Below, piece after piece: positions 26,294 through 35,421 of a stretch of 64,000 bases of DNA. Within the stretch, counting starts at the first letter, position 1. Each line of letters begins with the position of its first letter. The stretch lies in the NCBI GenBank assembly GCA_913046155.1, contig CAJWRY010000002.1, positions 1 through 64,000 of the forward strand, in the 5' to 3' direction. The notes beneath the pieces are model-generated. The model saw nothing but the letters and a program-made list of their open reading frames with translations. It was not told the origin of the DNA and searched no databases. The position numbers were made by a program, and so were the translations under genes. The stretch comes from an uncultured Candidatus Nemicrothrix sp. (GTDB lineage Bacteria; Actinomycetota; Acidimicrobiia; Acidimicrobiales; UBA8592).

Positions 26294-26824
26294 ATGAGGG
26301 TCATATCTGGATCAGCGAAAGGTCGCAAATTAGTTGTACCAAGTGGGGATCATGTTAGACCCACAAAAGACCGAGTCAAAGAAGCTATCTTTAACTCCCT
26401 GCACAGTTATGGATTGGTCGAGAACAGATCATTTCTCGACTTATTCTCCGGCACAGGGTCACTCGGAATAGAAGCCTTATCACGTGGAGCCAAATCAGTA
26501 GTATTTATAGATCACCATGCAGAAGCAATTGATTGCATCATTTTGAATGTTGAAAAATTAAATTATGGCTCAACATCAAAGATATTGAAAACGGATGCGC
26601 TGAGTTTCCTCGAAAGGGATGACTATTTCGACGTAGCTCTTTTGGATCCCCCCTATAAATATGAGCATTGGGGCACACTGCTCAAACGAGTTAATGCTCA
26701 TTCAATAGTAATTGAGAGTTCAGAACAGGTAACGCTTGAAAGTGATTGGGAAATAATTAAAAGCCAGAAATACGGTCAAACTAACCTGCTAATAGCATCA
26801 CGCCAAAGAAAAGATAAAGACTGA
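26294..26824 (+). CDS. rsmD: 16S rRNA (guanine966-N2)-methyltransferase
   Basis: A 176-residue Rossmann methyltransferase. MRVISGSAKGRKL and RPTKDRVKEAIFNSL are RsmD signatures. SAM binding is in FLDLFSGTGSLGIEALSRG, and the catalytic motif is ALLDPPYKY (DPPY). It methylates G966 of 16S rRNA in the small subunit. rsmD-coaD adjacency is widely conserved in bacteria. Confidence 0.94.
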   Translation: MRVISGSAKGRKLVVPSGDHVRPTKDRVKEAIFNSLHSYGLVENRSFLDLFSGTGSLGIEALSRGAKSVVFIDHHAEAIDCIILNVEKLNYGSTSKILKTDALSFLERDDYFDVALLDPPYKYEHWGTLLKRVNAHSIVIESSEQVTLESDWEIIKSQKYGQTNLLIASRQRKDKD

Positions 26825-26861
26825 TACACCGTCGTACTTCTTAAGGTTATTGTAGAAAATA

Positions 26862-26883
26862 GCGCTACCCGCATAGGTAGCGC
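26862..26883. repeat. Perfect 8-bp inverted repeat in rsmD-coaD gap
   Basis: GCGCTACC-CGCATA-GGTAGCGC forms a GC-rich 8-bp stem with a 6-nt loop, ending 23 bp before the coaD start. No T-run follows, so it is not a standard intrinsic terminator. It could be a leader hairpin or a protein-binding site. Confidence 0.5.
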
Positions 26884-26906
26884 GAAATCTGAGGTAGATT
26901 TATCTA

Positions 26907-27389
26907 ATGGCTATTGCAATTTATCCTGGTTCATTTGACCCAATTCACCTTGGGCATGTGCGAATAGTAGAGAACGCAGCAACCATTTTTGATCAAGTGA
27001 TAGTTGTCGCAATGCAAAACAGAGAAAAAAAAGGATTTTTGTCTATTGAAAAGCGCCAAGAATTACTAAAAACCTCTTTCGGGCATCTAAATAACGTAGT
27101 TACAGACTCCTCGACAGGCCTTGTCGTTGATGTAGCCAAAGCATTGAATGCTGAGGTAATTATCAAAGGCCTTCGGTCTTCAGCAGATTTTGAAATTGAA
27201 ATGCAGATGGCCCAAACCAACAAAAAAATTTCTGCCATCAATACAGTCTTCATTCCAACAGATCCGGAATACTCATATATTTCAAGTAGATTTATTCGTG
27301 AAATATCCTCTGAAGGAGGAGACGTATCAGGGTTGGTGCCCAAACCCGTTTCCGATTTACTTAAAAGGGGATTAGGTAATAATGAGTGA
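26907..27389 (+). CDS. coaD: Phosphopantetheine adenylyltransferase
   Basis: A 160-residue nucleotidyltransferase-fold protein of exact family length. AIYPGSFDPIHLGHVRIVE carries the (T/S)xxH motif region, with H18 in LGHV. IIKGLRSSADFEIEMQMA and YSYISSRFIREI (ISSR/S) complete the active site. It converts 4'-phosphopantetheine and ATP to dephospho-CoA. It overlaps the next gene by 8 bp. Confidence 0.96.
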   Translation: MAIAIYPGSFDPIHLGHVRIVENAATIFDQVIVVAMQNREKKGFLSIEKRQELLKTSFGHLNNVVTDSSTGLVVDVAKALNAEVIIKGLRSSADFEIEMQMAQTNKKISAINTVFIPTDPEYSYISSRFIREISSEGGDVSGLVPKPVSDLLKRGLGNNE

Positions 27390-27975
27390 ACCCGACCAGA
27401 ATGATGAAAACACAGCATTTGAGTCAGTGGAGCCATACGAAGCGCCCGAAGTCGAACGCCTAATTCAAGGGCTTATTAACGTTGTCGATGCAGCACGCCC
27501 TGTCCCATTATCATCATCCTCCATGGTAAATAAGGATGAGATCATTTCAGTCTTAAACGATATATCTATTCGCTTACCCGATGAGATCCGTGCCGCAAGG
27601 TGGTTACTCAAACAACGCGAAGACTTCCTCTCACGAACCCAGAGGGAAGGGGATGAGTTAATTGATTTAGCTCGTGCCCGAGCCGGCCAGATGGTCCAGA
27701 AGTCTGAGGTCGTGAAAGCAGCTGAGATACAAGCACGAAGAATCATCGAAGAAGCCCAAGGTGAGGCCCAAAAGCTCCGCCTTGAAACGGAAGACTTTTG
27801 CGATCAAAGACTCGCTAGCTTTGAAGCTGTTTTGAAGAAAACTCAAAAGGTAGTCGCAGACGGAAGAACCAAACTCCAAGGAGATCCGCTAGCTGATCTG
27901 AAAGAAGCACATGGATCTCCAGAAACAGAAACAGAGCAAGGACCTGAGCTGTATGACCAGGATGAAATCGGGTAA
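27382..27975 (+). CDS. Coiled-coil protein, SepIVA-like (DivIVA-related)
   Basis: A 197-residue soluble protein. An acidic N terminus precedes a predicted helical region (about 45-165) rich in heptad-like charge patterns, with IRLPDEIRAARWLLKQREDF and AEIQARRIIEEAQGEAQKL as the clearest segments. No membrane helix. Position matters most: in Mycobacterium the septal DivIVA-like protein SepIVA (Rv2927c) directly precedes the DUF177 gene and rnc, exactly as here. I infer a role in septation or polar peptidoglycan synthesis. Sequence similarity alone would only support a coiled coil. Confidence 0.68.
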   Translation: MSEPDQNDENTAFESVEPYEAPEVERLIQGLINVVDAARPVPLSSSSMVNKDEIISVLNDISIRLPDEIRAARWLLKQREDFLSRTQREGDELIDLARARAGQMVQKSEVVKAAEIQARRIIEEAQGEAQKLRLETEDFCDQRLASFEAVLKKTQKVVADGRTKLQGDPLADLKEAHGSPETETEQGPELYDQDEIG

Positions 27976-28495
27976 CGGGCCCTCAGACTCAGATGAGCTT
28001 GTTGTAGACCTCCCAAAATTACAAAGAAACACAGGTGTCCCTGCTGAAATATCATCAGAATGGAAACCTGACTCTGTAAGAGCAACCCATTCCAACGCAA
28101 TTCTTATGCAAGTAGAAATCTCCCTTGAAGCAGTCTCGGATAGGATCACCGCCCTTGGAACCGCAATACTGCATTGGACTGCGCAGTGTCGAAGGTGTCT
28201 GGAAGCTACCTCAGGAAGCACTTCAATTGACATTAATGAGATATTTGAAAAAGGTGCTTCCGAAGGTGAAACCTTTGAATTACCGCTAGGTGAAAAGCTT
28301 GATTTGAGACCAATGCTTGCAGAACAGGCGATGCTTAATCTCCCAGTTGCTGCTTTATGTTCGAAATCATGCACTGGGCCAATTGATACGGAATTTTTAA
28401 CTAACTCTTCTCCTTCAAATACTGGAGAAAATCCTGAAGAGTTTAAGGATCCAAGATGGGATGTATTAGACCAACTGAAATTTTCAGATGACTAA
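27953..28495 (+). CDS. YceD/DUF177 family protein
   Basis: About 180 residues. CRRCLE followed by the acidic segment and the final LPVAALCSKSCTGP match the DUF177 pattern of paired cysteines. DPRWDVLDQLKF at the C terminus is the actinobacterial family ending. DUF177 genes stand immediately before rpmF (L32) in most bacteria and some affect 23S rRNA maturation. The start is ambiguous: ATG 27953 or 27962, both inside the previous gene; upstream codons to 27911 are less likely. Confidence 0.82.
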   Translation: MTRMKSGNGPSDSDELVVDLPKLQRNTGVPAEISSEWKPDSVRATHSNAILMQVEISLEAVSDRITALGTAILHWTAQCRRCLEATSGSTSIDINEIFEKGASEGETFELPLGEKLDLRPMLAEQAMLNLPVAALCSKSCTGPIDTEFLTNSSPSNTGENPEEFKDPRWDVLDQLKFSDD

Positions 28496-28586
28496 CTTTT
28501 CCCAATCTGGGTGCAAGAAAGTCCGCTGGTCGGTAGGATCTTATTTGCGCAAGTTCTGCTTGTGATGAGAAGAATTGGAAAACCGC

Positions 28587-28763
28587 ATGGCAGTACCAAA
28601 GAAGAAAACATCAAAGTCCAAAAGTAGGAGCAGGCGAAATTCTGCGTGGAAACTTCATGCACCGACTCTTAACTCTTGCCCGCGTTGCGGTGCCGCTAAA
28701 AGGCCTCATCACGTGTGCGGGAATTGTGGATGGTATGACGATCGAGTAGCCGTTGAGGTCTAG
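28587..28763 (+). CDS. rpmF: 50S ribosomal protein L32
   Basis: A 58-residue protein: MAVPKKKTSKSKSRSRRNS at the N terminus and a zinc ribbon CPRCGAAKRPHHVCGNCGWY with four cysteines (C-type, zinc-binding L32). The ATG at 28587 gives the canonical AVPKKK start; a TTG 12 bp earlier does not. DUF177-rpmF-plsX is a classic conserved cluster. Confidence 0.97.
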   Translation: MAVPKKKTSKSKSRSRRNSAWKLHAPTLNSCPRCGAAKRPHHVCGNCGWYDDRVAVEV

Positions 28764-28778
28764 TCCAACAACGAAATC

Positions 28779-29777
28779 ATGACCGAAACATCTCTTCCGG
28801 TGGCCGTTGATGCAATGGGTGGTGATTATGCTCCTGATCAGATAATCCAGGGAGCCAGATTAGCCAAAGAATCAGGGATTCCGATTGTGCTCTTCGGGAC
28901 AGAGCAAGTTCTCGATGCCATACAGGATATAGAGACCATATTTGTCTCGGAAGTGATTGAAATGGACGAGGATCCTGGCCAAGCTGTTCGACGAAAGAAA
29001 GATTCGTCACTAATTCGTGCAGCTGAATATGTTCGAGACGGTCATGGCGCAGCCATGGTAAGTGCAGGAAATACCGGCGCTACCATGGCATCGGCATTGC
29101 TTAGAATGGGAAGGTTAAAAGGAGTCTCCCGTCCTGCGATCGCAACACCCATCCCCACACTGGAAGGAGATCACCCTGTCATCCTTCTTGATTCTGGAGC
29201 TAATGCAGAATGCCAACCTGAATGGCTCTTGCAATTTGCCGAAATGGGCGCAGTTTACTCGCGGGACAGATTTGCCGTTGAGAAGCCTAAAGTTGGACTT
29301 CTATCAATCGGTGAAGAAGCTGGAAAAGGAAACTCGCTTGTAAAAGACTCATTTGAAATTTTGAATTCTGGAAATTGGGAAACAGTAAGCAACGCAGAAT
29401 TCATCGGAAACGTAGAGGGACGAGATTTAATGAGTGGGGCCGTAGATGTTGTAGTTACCGATGGGTTCACTGGGAATGTTGCACTTAAGACTCTGGAAGG
29501 AACAGCAAAGGCAATAGTTAAGGCATTATTATCAGCATTTTCAAGTTCTGAGGATGCGAAGGCAGGCGCTGACCTCTTAGCACCTTCTTTGCTTCCCTTG
29601 TATCACAAGCTTGACCCAGATTCTGTTGGGGGAGCAGTTTTACTGGGTGTGAATGGTATAGCAATTGTTAGTCACGGCTCTTCATCAGCGAATGCAATTC
29701 TCAACGCAATTAAAACAGCGCATGAGCTTTTTAAAGACAACCACGTGGCAAATCTCCAATCCGTTCTCAAACCGTAA
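28779..29777 (+). CDS. plsX: Phosphate acyltransferase PlsX
   Basis: A 332-residue enzyme. VAVDAMGGDYAPDQIIQGA at the N terminus, MVSAGNTGATMASAL, LLDSGANAECQPEWL and VVTDGFTGNVALKTLEG are diagnostic. It makes acyl-phosphate from acyl-ACP, the first committed step of phosphatidic acid synthesis by the PlsX-PlsY route. The acyl carrier protein gene follows after 81 bp. Confidence 0.96.
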   Translation: MTETSLPVAVDAMGGDYAPDQIIQGARLAKESGIPIVLFGTEQVLDAIQDIETIFVSEVIEMDEDPGQAVRRKKDSSLIRAAEYVRDGHGAAMVSAGNTGATMASALLRMGRLKGVSRPAIATPIPTLEGDHPVILLDSGANAECQPEWLLQFAEMGAVYSRDRFAVEKPKVGLLSIGEEAGKGNSLVKDSFEILNSGNWETVSNAEFIGNVEGRDLMSGAVDVVVTDGFTGNVALKTLEGTAKAIVKALLSAFSSSEDAKAGADLLAPSLLPLYHKLDPDSVGGAVLLGVNGIAIVSHGSSSANAILNAIKTAHELFKDNHVANLQSVLKP

Positions 29778-29858
29778 AAGGTTGATTTCTCTAACGCTTC
29801 GCCATAGTTGCTTACAGATTCGCTATTATCGGTGAGATACATCTAAGGACAGGAACGT

Positions 29859-30149
29859 ATGCCAGCTGAAACTCACATGGAACAAGATCCACTAGGCAGA
29901 GAAGCGATATTGCAATTAATCAAAGACCGACTAGGAGAGATCCTAGAAATAGATCCTAACTCGGTCAATGAAGGAGACTCATTTGCAGATGATTTAGATG
30001 CTGACTCTTTGGCGCTAATAGAGCTTGTGGAGGCGATCGAAGAAGAACTAGCAGAAAGATCTGTTGACTTCAGAATAGACGACGAGGATCTGGAAGATCT
30101 GAAGAGTGTAAGGGACGCAGTTGACTATGTTTTTAGTCGACTGAGCTAA
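29859..30149 (+). CDS. acpP: Acyl carrier protein
   Basis: A 96-residue acidic protein. The phosphopantetheine attachment serine is S50 in DDLDADSLALIELV. The N terminus is about 15 residues longer than that of E. coli ACP. AAGGAC upstream serves as ribosome-binding site. It carries acyl groups in fatty acid and phospholipid synthesis; it is flanked by plsX and rnc. Confidence 0.93.
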   Translation: MPAETHMEQDPLGREAILQLIKDRLGEILEIDPNSVNEGDSFADDLDADSLALIELVEAIEEELAERSVDFRIDDEDLEDLKSVRDAVDYVFSRLS

Positions 30150-30156
30150 TTGATCC

Positions 30157-30825
30157 TTGATTTCTGACCAAACGGTAACTTTTGCAAATTCAATAAATAA
30201 AGTTTTCAAAAACTTACTTCTTCTAGAGGAGGCATTGACTCACAAATCTTGGTCTGCTGAGAACGAAGGAACGGGACCTAACGAGAAACTAGAGTTTTTA
30301 GGCGATTCAGTGCTCGGTCTCATCGTTACTGAACACATCTACACGAACTATCCGGAATTATCTGAGGGTGAACTTTCGCTTCTCAGATCTGTTGTTGTCG
30401 GAAGAAACTCCTTAAAAGAAGTGGCCGAAGAGATAAATCTCGATAAATATCTTAAGTTAGGAAATGCTTCTGTTTCTCCAGCTCTCCTTGAGGACGCTGT
30501 TGAAGCCGTGATTGGTGCAATATACCTTGATGGGGGCTGGCTAGAAGCAAAGGCATTCGTGATTGATGTCTTGGGAGACAGAATTGAAGAATTCTCAAAG
30601 AAAAATAATGAAGACAGTAAAAGCAGACTCAAGATGATCTTTGAGAAGCAATCACTGCCACTCCCTCGTTACAGTATTCACTCGGATGGGCCTGATCACG
30701 AAAAGGTCTTCTTCGCAAGTATTCATGTTGGGGATGACATCATTGGAAAGGGCAAAGGAAACAGCAAGAAAGAAGCCGAACAGGCTGCAGCTACCGAGGC
30801 CCTGAAAAAGTACACCAATGAATAA
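30157..30825 (+). CDS. rnc: Ribonuclease III
   Basis: A 222-residue enzyme. Nuclease motif NEKLEFLGDSVLGL (E46, D50) and ALLEDAVEAVIGAIYLDGG supply the metal-binding acidic residues. The C-terminal double-stranded-RNA-binding domain ends with GKGKGNSKKEAEQAAATEAL. It processes rRNA precursors and structured mRNAs, possibly including the rpsO-pnp stem in this window. Starts at TTG 30157, 7 bp after acpP. Confidence 0.95.
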   Translation: MISDQTVTFANSINKVFKNLLLLEEALTHKSWSAENEGTGPNEKLEFLGDSVLGLIVTEHIYTNYPELSEGELSLLRSVVVGRNSLKEVAEEINLDKYLKLGNASVSPALLEDAVEAVIGAIYLDGGWLEAKAFVIDVLGDRIEEFSKKNNEDSKSRLKMIFEKQSLPLPRYSIHSDGPDHEKVFFASIHVGDDIIGKGKGNSKKEAEQAAATEALKKYTNE

Positions 30826-30879
30826 CTTGCGAAATAAGGCGCTAAAATCGTCATGCAACACAACTTTGATAAGGAAACT

Positions 30880-31722
30880 ATGATCCAACTCCCAGAAATA
30901 GAAACAATACGGAGAGATTTAGAGCGAGATTGTGTTGGCAAAAAAATAAAAACAATAGAAGTTATAAAATCAAAAGTTGCAGGCGGCCCCAAAGCAAAAT
31001 CAGCGATCGAGAGAGAACTAGAACAGTCAAAGGTCGAATCAGTCTCCAGAGTAGGGAAGTTCTTGCTCTTTGAATTATCCAATGAGATGACATTAGCAAT
31101 CGAACTTGGAAGTGGCGGGCAAATAAGCAGAGTCCCAAATAAAACAGAAGTTCATCCAAAAACGCAGCTGATCCTGACTTTCACGCAAACTGGACAGATG
31201 AGACTAATCGATCATGTCGGTGAAGCCTCGGTTTCTCTTCATGAAACTGCTGAAGTCATTGAGGATAAGCCTGAACTAGCTGAACTAGGAATTGATCCAA
31301 TCGAGCATTCGCAACGAATAACTTGGGGAGATTTTGCACACTATCTTCAAGCAAGGAAAGCAAAACTTAAAACATTACTCATTGATGATTCATTCGTGAT
31401 TGGTGTAGGGCCAATGTATGCAGATGAGATTTTGTTTGAAGCTGGGCTGAAATACGACCGGATGTCAGATTCTCTAACAACAAATGAGGTAAGGCGACTC
31501 TGGCAATCAATAGTTCAGACAATATATGACGCTGTCAAGTATCGAGGATCAACCGTTGAAGGGAGCCTTTACGTAGATACCAACGGCGAGCCAGGATCAT
31601 TTCAAGACCATCATTCAGTCTTTGAAAAGCATGGAGAACTAAGCCCAAGGTCGCGAAAACCAATAGCGCGATCTAAGTTTGGTGGAATCTGGACCTACTA
31701 CTGTGAGCAAAGCCAAGTTTAA
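30880..31722 (+). CDS. Degenerate MutM/Fpg-family protein, probably not a glycosylase
   Basis: A 280-residue Fpg/Nei-fold homologue. Active Fpg starts M-PELPEVE, with the proline as Schiff-base nucleophile and Glu as catalyst. Here the start is M-IQLPEIE: Pro becomes Ile and Glu becomes Gln, while L-P-E-x-E is kept. The H2TH segment is intact (GVGPMYADEILFEAGL, 175-190) and K60 is present. The zinc finger is broken: CPRC is S255-P-R-S258, CxxC is C275-E-Q-S278, and the GGR(S/G)T arginine is Ile270 (GGIWT). ATG 30880 has AAGGA five bases upstream; a start at 30853 only adds residues before it. It retains the conserved rnc-fpg-smc position, suggesting a DNA-binding role without catalysis. Confidence 0.85.
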   Translation: MIQLPEIETIRRDLERDCVGKKIKTIEVIKSKVAGGPKAKSAIERELEQSKVESVSRVGKFLLFELSNEMTLAIELGSGGQISRVPNKTEVHPKTQLILTFTQTGQMRLIDHVGEASVSLHETAEVIEDKPELAELGIDPIEHSQRITWGDFAHYLQARKAKLKTLLIDDSFVIGVGPMYADEILFEAGLKYDRMSDSLTTNEVRRLWQSIVQTIYDAVKYRGSTVEGSLYVDTNGEPGSFQDHHSVFEKHGELSPRSRKPIARSKFGGIWTYYCEQSQV

Positions 31723-31782
31723 ATACTCAAAAAATTAAACTACAAACGTGTAATTTACCTCTGGAGCGACTAGTTTCACTCT

Positions 31783-34700
31783 GTGTTCTTAAAATCAATG
31801 ACCCTAAAGGGATTTAAGTCATTTGCGGAGTCAACGACCCTAGATTTTGAGCCTGGGGTCACGGTAGTCGTAGGACCCAACGGTAGCGGGAAATCAAATG
31901 TAGTGGATGCGATAGCGTGGGTTCTTGGAGCCCAAGCTCCAGGTTCAGTGCGATCACAAAAGATGGAGGACGTGATATTCGCTGGAACAACGAAAAGGCC
32001 GGCACTCGGGCGCGCCGAAGTCTCGCTGACTATAGACAATACTGCCAAAGTTATTCCTTTAGATTTCAATGAAATAACAATTAGCAGAACGCTATTTCGT
32101 GATGGCGATAGTGAATATGCAATGAATAATGTTCCCTGCCGTCTACTTGATATTCAAGAGATGTTAAGCGACTCCGGGGTTGGCCGTCACCAACACGTAA
32201 TAGTTTCGCAGGGTCAAATTGATGCTGTGCTTAATGCTAAACCAGAAGATAGAAGATCTATCATCGAGGAAGCTGCTGGTGTTCTAAAGTTCAGAAAGAG
32301 AAGAGAAAAGTCTGAGCGAAGATTAAGGTCAACCGAGGAAAATATCACTCGTCTACAAGACCTTCTTCGAGAAGTGAAGCGTCAGCTTAAACCTCTTGAA
32401 CGTCAAGCAGACGCAGCAAGACGGCATGGATCTTTATTCGAAGAGTTGAAGACACTTAAGAGGCATCTTGCCGGTAAAGAATTAACCGCTTTAAGGCAGG
32501 GGCTAAATGCTGTTCAGCTAGAAAAGACTCAGCTAGCTTATGAAGATAGGAAATTAAAAGCAGAGCTAGAAAAACTTGATTATCAAATTGAGCACGCTGA
32601 GGGAACCCTCGTCAACAATGGATTTGATGATGGGGCAGATGAACTAGCAGCGCTCGAGCGGACCCGTGAGCGAGCAAGAGGTCTTAAAGCACTTCTCACG
32701 GAGAGAATTGCCAATCTTAACCAGCTTCAAGAATCTCAGGTTGACAAAGGCGTCGTAGAAACTCTTGATGCAGAGGCAGCCAGACTTAAAGCACAACTAC
32801 TAGAAACCAATAGTTCAAAACTTGCTTTAGAGCCAGAAACAAAGCAGTTAAGTGATGATGAGCGCAATTTTGAACGTCAACGATTCGAATTCCAAGGTCA
32901 AGTTTCTTCAGAAGTTGATCCTGCAGGTAGCGCAGCTGCTGAATCAAGAGGCCAACTAGCTGCCATCAATTCTGCTTTACATGATCTTCAAGAGAAGGCA
33001 TCGGGTGTAAGTCAGCTTGTAGAGGAGCTCAAGGGTAAGGAAAGAGGTTCCGAGGAAGTCACCGAAAAATTAGCAACTCAGATTAACGAGATGAAAGAGT
33101 CCTTGGAATCATTAGAGGAAGATAGCAAGCACCTAGATCATCTAACTGAAAAGTGCCGTGCGCAATTGCATGCGGCTCAAGAGGAACATTCGCAAGCTCA
33201 ACTAGAAAGCAAAGCTTGGATAGCGCGAGCCGATGCACTTTCGCTAGCTCTTGAAGAATCAAGGGAGCGAAGCGGAATCGAAACAGTATCCGAAGATCAA
33301 GGAGTGCTAGGGGCATTCCACGATTTGATCGAGATCGATTACGGTTGGGAATCAGCCTTCAATGCTGCAATCGGAAACGCTTCAAGTTCAGTCGTTGTTC
33401 GTGGCACTGAGGTAGCGAAACAATCACTTCAAAAGATCCGATCTGCTGGAAAATCCGGCGGAGTTATTGTCACCACAGATGGTCAGAAAACCTCACAAGC
33501 ACCCCGCTCACCCTTACGAGATCACGTCAGGTCTTCATACCCCGAAATTGAATCTTTACTCGATGATGTTCTTGCTAACGTACGTGTCGTTGAAGATTGG
33601 GAAACAGCAGTCACTGATGCTATACAAAATCCACATACCACTTTAGTTACTCTTGACGGTGACTATTTCAACGGTGTCTATTGGCGTGTCGGGAAATCAT
33701 CTACAGGAGCTACTGGAAAAGCCTTGGAGGAAGCAGTAAAGAATTCTGAAGAAAAGCTTGCCGAAGTCAAACGATCTAAGGATGAATTGGACCAGTGTCA
33801 GCGAAAGTTTGATACAGAAGAAAAGAACAGGAACCGTGCTCAGAAACGGAAGCAAAAAGCTTCCCGTCACCTTCAAGAAATGAAAGAAGCTGCATCTCGA
33901 GCAGAAAGCGACACCAGGGCTATACGAGTTGAGCTAGCTAGCTTCCAAAAACAACAGATTTCTTTGCAGCAGGAGATCGATCGTCAAATTGCACTTCAAA
34001 CAGAACTCGCCAATCAGCTGCCTCAATTGGAGGACCATGAAGCCCAATTGATCGAACGCACCCAAGAAATAGAAACTCAAAGATTAGAATTAGAGACTAA
34101 AGCAGCCGAATTAGGGGCAAAACGATCCGATATTGATGTTCGTTTAGCTTCAATCCGTGAGCGAGAGACTTACATCAACGATCGACTTCTTGAAATTGAA
34201 AAGCGACTCAAAGGCTATACAACCGAACGAGACGAAGCAGAATCTAAACGGACAACGCTTGAAAAGCGATTGAAACTAGCACTTTTCCTAAGAACAATAG
34301 TTTCAGCAAAGGAGCTTACTCTTGAAAATGATTTACAAGAGTTACGAGACCGCAGAAAAGAACAATCACAAATAGCTCAGAATACTATTTCGCAGCTTGA
34401 AGAATTGCGCATTGCTAGAAGTCAAAACGAAAAGAATCTCTCTGAACTTCGAGAGGAACACCATCGTGCGGAGATGAAAGAATCTGAGTATTCTTTGAAA
34501 TTAGAGTCCATAACTGACTCAATCAGAAGAGAGCTGGATTGTGAGCCAGGCGTTGCCGTTTCAACTGAAATGCCACCACTTCAAGACGGAACTCCCAAAA
34601 GTCGGGTGAGAGAACTTGAGAGAGAACTAAAAATTATGGGACCTATCAACCCGTTAGCTTTAGAAGAATACGAGGAGCTAAATGCAAGACATGAATTCCT

Positions 34701-35289
34701 TCAAGAGCAACTACAAGATGTACGAAATTCCCGAAGAGAATTAAACAAGATAATTAAAAGCATAGACGAAGAAATCGTTACGGTATTCAGTGGAGCCTTT
34801 GCTGATATTAGTATCAATTTCACAAACCTCTTCTCAACACTTTTCCCAGGCGGGGAAGGGGCTTTGAAACTGACTGATCCCGAAAACCTTCTCGAAACCG
34901 GAATAGAAATAGAGGCAAAACCATCAGGGAAAAATATCAAAAAGCTATCTCTGCTATCTGGAGGAGAACGGTCACTGACCTCTCTAGCTTTTCTATTCTC
35001 GATATTTCGAAGCAGACCATCGCCTTTCTACGTAATGGACGAAGTGGAAGCGGCTCTCGATGATGTTAATCTCCAAAGGTTCCTCCAACTTGTCAACGAG
35101 TTCCGAGATGAAGCTCAACTGATTATCGTAAGTCACCAAAAACGTACCATGGAAACTGCAGACTGCCTATACGGTGTAACGATGAAGCCGGGTGGGTCAT
35201 CAAAAGTAGTTAGTGAAAAACCACAAAATAATCAGCGTCCAGATGCTTTATTCGAAATGGTTGATACTCAAACAGTAAATTCACTGTAA
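31783..35289 (+). CDS. smc: Chromosome segregation ATPase SMC
   Basis: A 1168-residue protein. N-terminal Walker A VVGPNGSGKSNVVDAI (about 29-44). Two long coiled-coil arms are visible as charged heptad-like sequence. The hinge is at about 500-650 (GVLGAFHDLIEIDYGWESAF). The C-terminal head has LLSGGERSLTSLAFLF and the Walker B VMDEVEAALDDVN. It organizes and segregates the chromosome together with ScpA and ScpB, neither of which is in this window. It starts at GTG 31783 and lacks a clear ribosome-binding site. Confidence 0.97.
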   Translation: MFLKSMTLKGFKSFAESTTLDFEPGVTVVVGPNGSGKSNVVDAIAWVLGAQAPGSVRSQKMEDVIFAGTTKRPALGRAEVSLTIDNTAKVIPLDFNEITISRTLFRDGDSEYAMNNVPCRLLDIQEMLSDSGVGRHQHVIVSQGQIDAVLNAKPEDRRSIIEEAAGVLKFRKRREKSERRLRSTEENITRLQDLLREVKRQLKPLERQADAARRHGSLFEELKTLKRHLAGKELTALRQGLNAVQLEKTQLAYEDRKLKAELEKLDYQIEHAEGTLVNNGFDDGADELAALERTRERARGLKALLTERIANLNQLQESQVDKGVVETLDAEAARLKAQLLETNSSKLALEPETKQLSDDERNFERQRFEFQGQVSSEVDPAGSAAAESRGQLAAINSALHDLQEKASGVSQLVEELKGKERGSEEVTEKLATQINEMKESLESLEEDSKHLDHLTEKCRAQLHAAQEEHSQAQLESKAWIARADALSLALEESRERSGIETVSEDQGVLGAFHDLIEIDYGWESAFNAAIGNASSSVVVRGTEVAKQSLQKIRSAGKSGGVIVTTDGQKTSQAPRSPLRDHVRSSYPEIESLLDDVLANVRVVEDWETAVTDAIQNPHTTLVTLDGDYFNGVYWRVGKSSTGATGKALEEAVKNSEEKLAEVKRSKDELDQCQRKFDTEEKNRNRAQKRKQKASRHLQEMKEAASRAESDTRAIRVELASFQKQQISLQQEIDRQIALQTELANQLPQLEDHEAQLIERTQEIETQRLELETKAAELGAKRSDIDVRLASIRERETYINDRLLEIEKRLKGYTTERDEAESKRTTLEKRLKLALFLRTIVSAKELTLENDLQELRDRRKEQSQIAQNTISQLEELRIARSQNEKNLSELREEHHRAEMKESEYSLKLESITDSIRRELDCEPGVAVSTEMPPLQDGTPKSRVRELERELKIMGPINPLALEEYEELNARHEFLQEQLQDVRNSRRELNKIIKSIDEEIVTVFSGAFADISINFTNLFSTLFPGGEGALKLTDPENLLETGIEIEAKPSGKNIKKLSLLSGGERSLTSLAFLFSIFRSRPSPFYVMDEVEAALDDVNLQRFLQLVNEFRDEAQLIIVSHQKRTMETADCLYGVTMKPGGSSKVVSEKPQNNQRPDALFEMVDTQTVNSL

Positions 35290-35421
35290 AGAGGGCAAAT
35301 TACTTGGTGACGAATTTCACGACAGGACTATTCCCTGAGACGGCAGTAGACTTGAGATATGCCTGAAGCAGGAATAACTATATGAACTCCCAAGTCATTC
35401 GTCTAAGCGACGTGAACCCTT

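Noticed and set aside
27889-28374. 161-codon minus-strand frame
   Set aside because: Antisense to the DUF177 gene with its conserved cysteines; no ribosome-binding site and no recognisable protein.
29801-29830. Promoter before acpP (TTGCTT and TATTAT)
   Set aside because: The two hexamers are only 10 bp apart, too close for a sigma-70 promoter.
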